DNA of 64,000 nucleotides, from assembly GCA_030549495.1 (NCBI GenBank), contig JAUIRK010000793.1, positions 112,501 to 176,500 on the forward strand, in the 5' to 3' direction. This document shows, in pieces, positions 39,935-45,900 of this stretch. This DNA is from Nectonema munidae (Eukaryota; Nematomorpha; Nectonematoida; Nectonematidae). Each line of letters starts with the position of its first letter. Within the stretch, counting starts at the first letter, position 1. Both the position numbers and the translations under genes were made by a program. The notes beneath the pieces were generated by a model. The model did no database searches. It was not told the origin of the DNA and saw only the letters and a list, made by a program, of their open reading frames with translations.

Positions 39935-42900
39935 TTCTTTACTTTGTCGTTGCATGATTTCGGATTTTGCTCTAAATCAATCAATAATCATGAATGTTTT
40001 TTCTCATCTCCTGAGCTTTTTGCAAGTTCAAAGCAAAGATTTTTAATTTCATCTTCTTTTTGGATGTAATTAATACTGTCTGTAACAAATGAACTTTTGT
40101 AATCAGAAATTGGTTTTATCATTACAGTACACTTTTTTAAGTTTACAACACCCTCTCAGAGTTTGTGTGAAAATTGTGTCTACCAAGACTTCGTTTAACC
40201 CATATGTGCATTTTGATCTAATTTGTAGGCTTCAGAAACTTCTTTAAAGTAAACTAAAAAATAAAATTGATATATATATATACAAGATTTTTTTTTGTTT
40301 TTAAAATAAATATTTTTCCTTCTAATGTGTGACTGTTTCGTAATGCAACATATGACCTTGAGAGATTTTAGAAACAATTTGAAGTTGGAGAACGTTTCGG
40401 ATGTAAAAATATTCATTTATTTTTAATACAGTTACAAACGCTGGAGGAATAATAATTGTTAAAAACCCAATGATTTTCCAGCTTTTAATTCAATTTTACT
40501 TCACTTTCTATACAATTTTCATCTTATATTAGCTTTTGTTCTATAAACTGTTTCTATAAACTGTATGGAGTAGTGAGACATTTTAGTCAGTTTTGTTTAT
40601 TCAAGCTTGTATAATATCATGATCTCTGAGCGGCTTCTGTCCTTGTAGATATTATTTGTTTAGTCTAGTAGAATGATGATTCTTTATTCTCTTTTCTACC
40701 CAGTATGATTGAATCTTCTTCGACAGAAGATTAAGATTGGTATGCGAGATTTTCTTTTGTAGACGCTCTTGGCAAGTGCTGTCATGAGTGGTGTTGATTG
40801 GTTGAAATACTCATTCTCACACGTCACTCTTCTTTCCTTTTCTTTATGTTCCCGTCTTTTTTGATTTATTCATAATCTTTTTGTGTTGCACATGATTTAC
40901 ATCGTGTAAATTTTATCGTCTTCAAATGCAATACAGACAAGAATTTGAATCGCTTTCTTTTGACATTCAATTTTATCTCTTCGCTTGTATAGAAATGAAA
41001 TAAAGATAAAGCTTTTTGCAAGTTTTTTTTTAATTATTATTTAATAGATAAACATTGCGGATTTTTTGAAAAAAATTCCGATTTTAAAAAGTATACTTAT
41101 AAAAAAGTTTGCATATGTACAACCAACCTCCTATAACCCTTTTATTTAGTAGAGCTAGAGTTAGTCCGTTAGTTATGGAACATGTACAAAAATTAACAAC
41201 CATAACTTCATTTTTAAATATAAAAAGTCAATTTATTAGAATTTGGCAATTTTGAAATAGGGGTGAACTGTACTTGTCAAATTGATAATCCGCAGACTAA
41301 CCGTACCAGTTGTTTTAGTTGGATTGTGTTTGAGGAATATCATCTATTTAGTTTGGAAAGATTACCCTTTCCTTTATGAATGTGGAATACTAACTACTGG
41401 AATAAAAAATAGTTTGCTCATCTTAATAAAAAGTTTTCATTCTTCGCTTAACAAGAACATTTGTTTTGTTTTGTGATTTGAAAGCATTTTTGCTAATATC
41501 CAAATTACGTCAGTGATTTGTGCAAAGCTGTACTGAGGAGACGGAGTTTTTTAAGAACGAATTTTCCTGTTTTGTTTCTAGAAAAAACATCTTCCTATTT
41601 TGTATACTCAACGTAAATATTATGTCTCAATTAATAAGTAGGTAATTTTGCGTTTTTTTTGCTTTCCCGAAGTTCTTTAAAAGGACATTATCATTTTTCC
41701 ACAATTCCAGACTTTTATGTTCAATTTGAATTTGATACCAAGTTCCAATACCCAGTTTTCCTAGCACCATTCCTGAATGGGTATGATCATGGGGGTTCGG
41801 TGGGGGGGGGGCACTAAACTAAGCATTTGACGGCCTATCTATATTTAAATCATTTTTCAAAATAATTTTTAATGATATATTATTGTTAAACGGTGTAATT
41901 GCTTCAGAGACTATTCGGTCTCAAGACAAGTTGGCATTTTGAGTAGAAGTTTTTTGAAAGATAACGACAATACATTTTTACGTTAGCGTTTGTGTTGATT
42001 TCGTTAATTTTTGCTTATATATATATGTTCACATTGATTGTTATAAAAGAATATAAATTATATATATTTTATTCATGCCTTCTATATACTTCTGCAAATA
42101 ATTATCAACTTTTCCCGTTTTTCAATTCCAAATTTAAGGTCTAATTCGTCTCAGGCATTCATCGGGAGAAACGATGGAAAGGCACCTCTGCAATCGACTA
42201 CCATAAGGTCTAATGGGAAAATAATGTTTTGTGATAAATTTCTAAAACACCAGCATAGTCCAACGTTTTGGTCAACCATTTCAAACACCTAACATATTTT
42301 TAAACTAAATTTATAACTCGATTTTCAAAACTTAGTAGACCTAACTCATATAAATACTTTAAAAAGTAATTGACAAAAAAAAATTTTTAATATTGATATT
42401 ATTGTATTATATCTTGACTTTTTCTTTTATAAACTTTTGTTTTTCATTTAAGCCTATTTCAGAAAATTATGTGATTGAAAATTACAAACTTTAAGTACAA
42501 GTATGTATTTGAATTTTGATACTTTTTTGTTATTTTCTAAAAATTGTAACACATTTTTTCAAAAAAAAAAAAGTTATGAAACTTTAATTAAACGAAAACG
42601 CTAGCATCGCGCTATTTTCATTAAAGTAACGATAATAGTTATTTTTAGTAGTAATTATATCCCCCAAATCTATCCACAATCGTATCAGAAAGTGGACACT
42701 TTGTTTAAATAAAGGATATGAATTTTTCATTTCTGTTTCACATATGGCCTGGTTAAAATTTTTTACTCCTTCCCCCACCTTGGTAAAATGTAAAGAAATT
42801 CCCCTGTCTATGAATTATTTTGTTTTTTTAAATCATCGTTTATCGTTCCCACTTAAAAACACAAATACATATGGTATTCATTTCTTATGATGGTAAATTA

Positions 42901-45900
42901 TTTTCTTTCCAGTAAAAGATTTCCTGAATTCCTTCAACTTGCTCTTATTTTCCCCACTATTGGATATAAATTAGGTTTGCGTTATGCATGCATGCATATG
43001 TTTATGATTATAAGATCATAAATGTATTAATGATAAAATAATAAAATTCAAATGAAAAAATCTATTAACGCGGGTAATCATTGGCAAAGACTTCGTTATT
43101 CCACCTCATCATCACCACGATCTTAATCCTTCATTTCGCGTTTGTAGGTTCTTAACAAGGCATTTGAAATCAAGAGTTCCGTTAACAACGCAAACAGCGG
43201 AGCAATCACCCTCGGCAACGCAGGCCCAAACAACAAAAGCCACATTGCGCTCCCAAGTTTCTTTCACTCTCACAATCCTCTTCAATACAGCGTACCCATG
43301 CTCTTTTCGGCTACACCTGGCATGTCGACATCCATGATGCCCAATCAAGTGGCCGCAGGCTTGAACTATCTCCCCCCTCCTCACCACCTTCCATCCCACA
43401 ATGTGCTGGCGTACGGCACGAAGAAGGACTGCATTCGCCTCAGAGGGCTCCCATTCGAAGCAAATGTTGAACAGATTCTCAAGTTTTTAGGAGATTTCAC
43501 ACACAACATCGTCTTTCAAGGCGTTCACATGGTTTTCAATGCCCAGGTATTTTTTCTTGTTTTAATTGTCAATGTCCAGTTTAATATATCTTTAAAAACT
43601 ATTAGTACTAAAAAATTTTAAAACACTTAAAATATTTTCTTAGTATCGGGAACTGGAGCAACATTGTAATATTTCAGTTTTTGTAATTTAAATATTTAAA
43701 GAAGTTTTTTTTTTAATTTTTTGGGAGAATAACTTTGTAATTTAAAACATTTTAAATAATTTTGACAATTATTATTGTCGAGAAGAACTTTGTATATTAT
43801 GATGCATTATCAAGCTTTCTTCCGACTACTGATGGAAGAAAGTGTAGTAAAACGTCTTTCTCTTATTTCTGAAAGAAGCCTTGATCAAGCAAAATATTTT
43901 TCAAAACTGTTCCGTTTCATCAATAAATCCTTTCACTTGCACCGCATAAATTGCGCCAAACGCGATGTTACTTATAAAGTCTTTGGTTTGCTAAGAAAGT
44001 TGAATAATACCAGTTGTGTTTTTGGTGTAGGGCGGACCTTCTGGCGAAGCTTTCATTCAAATGAACAACGAAGATATTGCTCACGCAGCGACCATCACCC
44101 TACACAACCGATACATGGGTTTTGGGAAAAAGCAACGCTACATCGAAGTGTTTCAGTGCTGCGCCAATGACATGAACTTCATCCTCACGGGCGATTCCTC
44201 ATCTTCTCCCAAAGTCCTAGTCAACAGTCCTTCCACCAACACAACCAGTAAGCATCCTCTCTCTGTCTTCCTTCCCTTATGTGAATTTCAAAGGTTATGT
44301 TGCAAGCATTGAGTTTGTGACTTCTTGATACCAAATTTTCATCGATAAATCAAAATGAAAACCAAACCATGAATACAAATGAAAACTTTTAAAAAAAAAC
44401 TGAAGTGTTTAATTAATAATTCATTTTTAAAGTTTGTTTTAATAGATAAATAGTTCAGAAATACAATTACAAAATTTTTCTTACGTTCACAAGATGTTGC
44501 CTTTATGTATGAGATTGCATGTGTATAGTTGAGGTGGATTCTTGTTCTCTAAAAGTTTTAATCATAATGAAAACTTTGAGATATTTTTTTATTTTCAATA
44601 GAATAAAAATTGGAAAATATCTCATCTCTTTTAAGAAGCCTAGTCAAGATGCAAAGTGTACACATGTCATAAAAGCAATTTCTAATAGCATATGAATATA
44701 ACTAATGGGCTTCAGTCAATCTTATCTTCCCCGCAACCAATCACAAATGTGTTTTCTCCTTTACAATTCTAACTCTTTCATCAGCTTTGCCTTTCTTGAT
44801 TGGATTATGTTGATATTGATATGAGAGCTTTTCTGTCACAAGTTTTTTATTGGCGTATCTCACTTTGCTTGACATATGAGAGAAAGACTGTCTTCTGCAA
44901 TAGGTGAAAGCAAACTGCTCAACCAATTTATTTTTATACATCGCATGTGACTAGTGGTGTTTTTGGAAAGAATACAAAAAAACATTATGAAAAATCTAGA
45001 ATCAAATGACGAAATTTTATTCGCTAAAGATGTGTAGCATCAAGGTTATTTTTACAAAAGCTATTTTAAGTATATGAATCAAGCAATACTTTTTACTCTG
45101 TATCAATGAGGTGTCAGGTCAAAACGCTCGAAAATCAAAGTGTCTTAAAGATAAGATTTTTGCAATCATATATTAATATAATAATTAGGGGCAGCAAAAG
45201 CCGACATATAAATCCTTCAAAAATTGACCTAACGACCTCAAAAAGTTGTAAAAACTTAACATAAAATTTATTAGGATACCATGTAATATTTATAAGTATT
45301 CTCTTTTGAAAAGGCGCGATCTTTCAACAAAAGCTTTTTTTAATCACTGGAATTTATCTTTCCCTTGTGTGTTGCTTGTGCTAGAGAAGAGATATATTTC
45401 TTTTTTTGATATGTTCCTTATTTATACCACATACAGTATCTTCAAATCCCATATTCCTATATAAATCAAATGCATCTTTCATTGTAAGATTTCCGAGATT
45501 ATGTTTTTCAATTAATTTATTTATGTGGGCCAGGATGGATGAGGCAAAATTTTATATCAATGCTAAAAAATTTTGTGAACTCTCCAGTATATAAAAGCAA
45601 CTCCAAAATTGTTAACTACATGCTCTTTGTTTGTTAACGGGGGCTTCTTTTACACAAACTATGAAATAAGACAATTTACGTGTTTTCGAATGAGTGCTAT
45701 TAGAATTCAAAAGTTGAGTTTTAACTGATCAAATAATAATATATTTTGTTGGCTTTTTTAGTTTTTCCCCCTGACCTTCAACTGTTAGGCTAAGAGGTTA
45801 ACCCTAAAAACCATTGAGGCTCAATTAATAAGTTTAAACTTTAAATGTATTACGCCAATTTTTTCTGAATTACATTTATATTGAAAGAGTAATAAATAAT

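Larger units (their letters stand above)
37480..43110. other. ESRP intron 8: no second gene supported
   Basis: The stretch 37480-38480 is pyrimidine-rich on the + strand, with repeated ATCATCATC. A 106-codon - strand frame at 38399-38719 is Lys/Arg-rich because of that bias and resembles nothing I know. SINE and microsatellite copies are listed separately. Confidence 0.45.

Noticed and set aside
43112-43399. 95-codon - strand frame opposite ESRP exon 9
   Set aside because: Shadow of the conserved coding exon on the + strand.
45440-45560. - strand peptide [20 protein letters not shown], perhaps from a transposase
   Set aside because: About 45 codons without a diagnostic motif. The likeness to Tigger-type DNA-binding regions is too weak to call.
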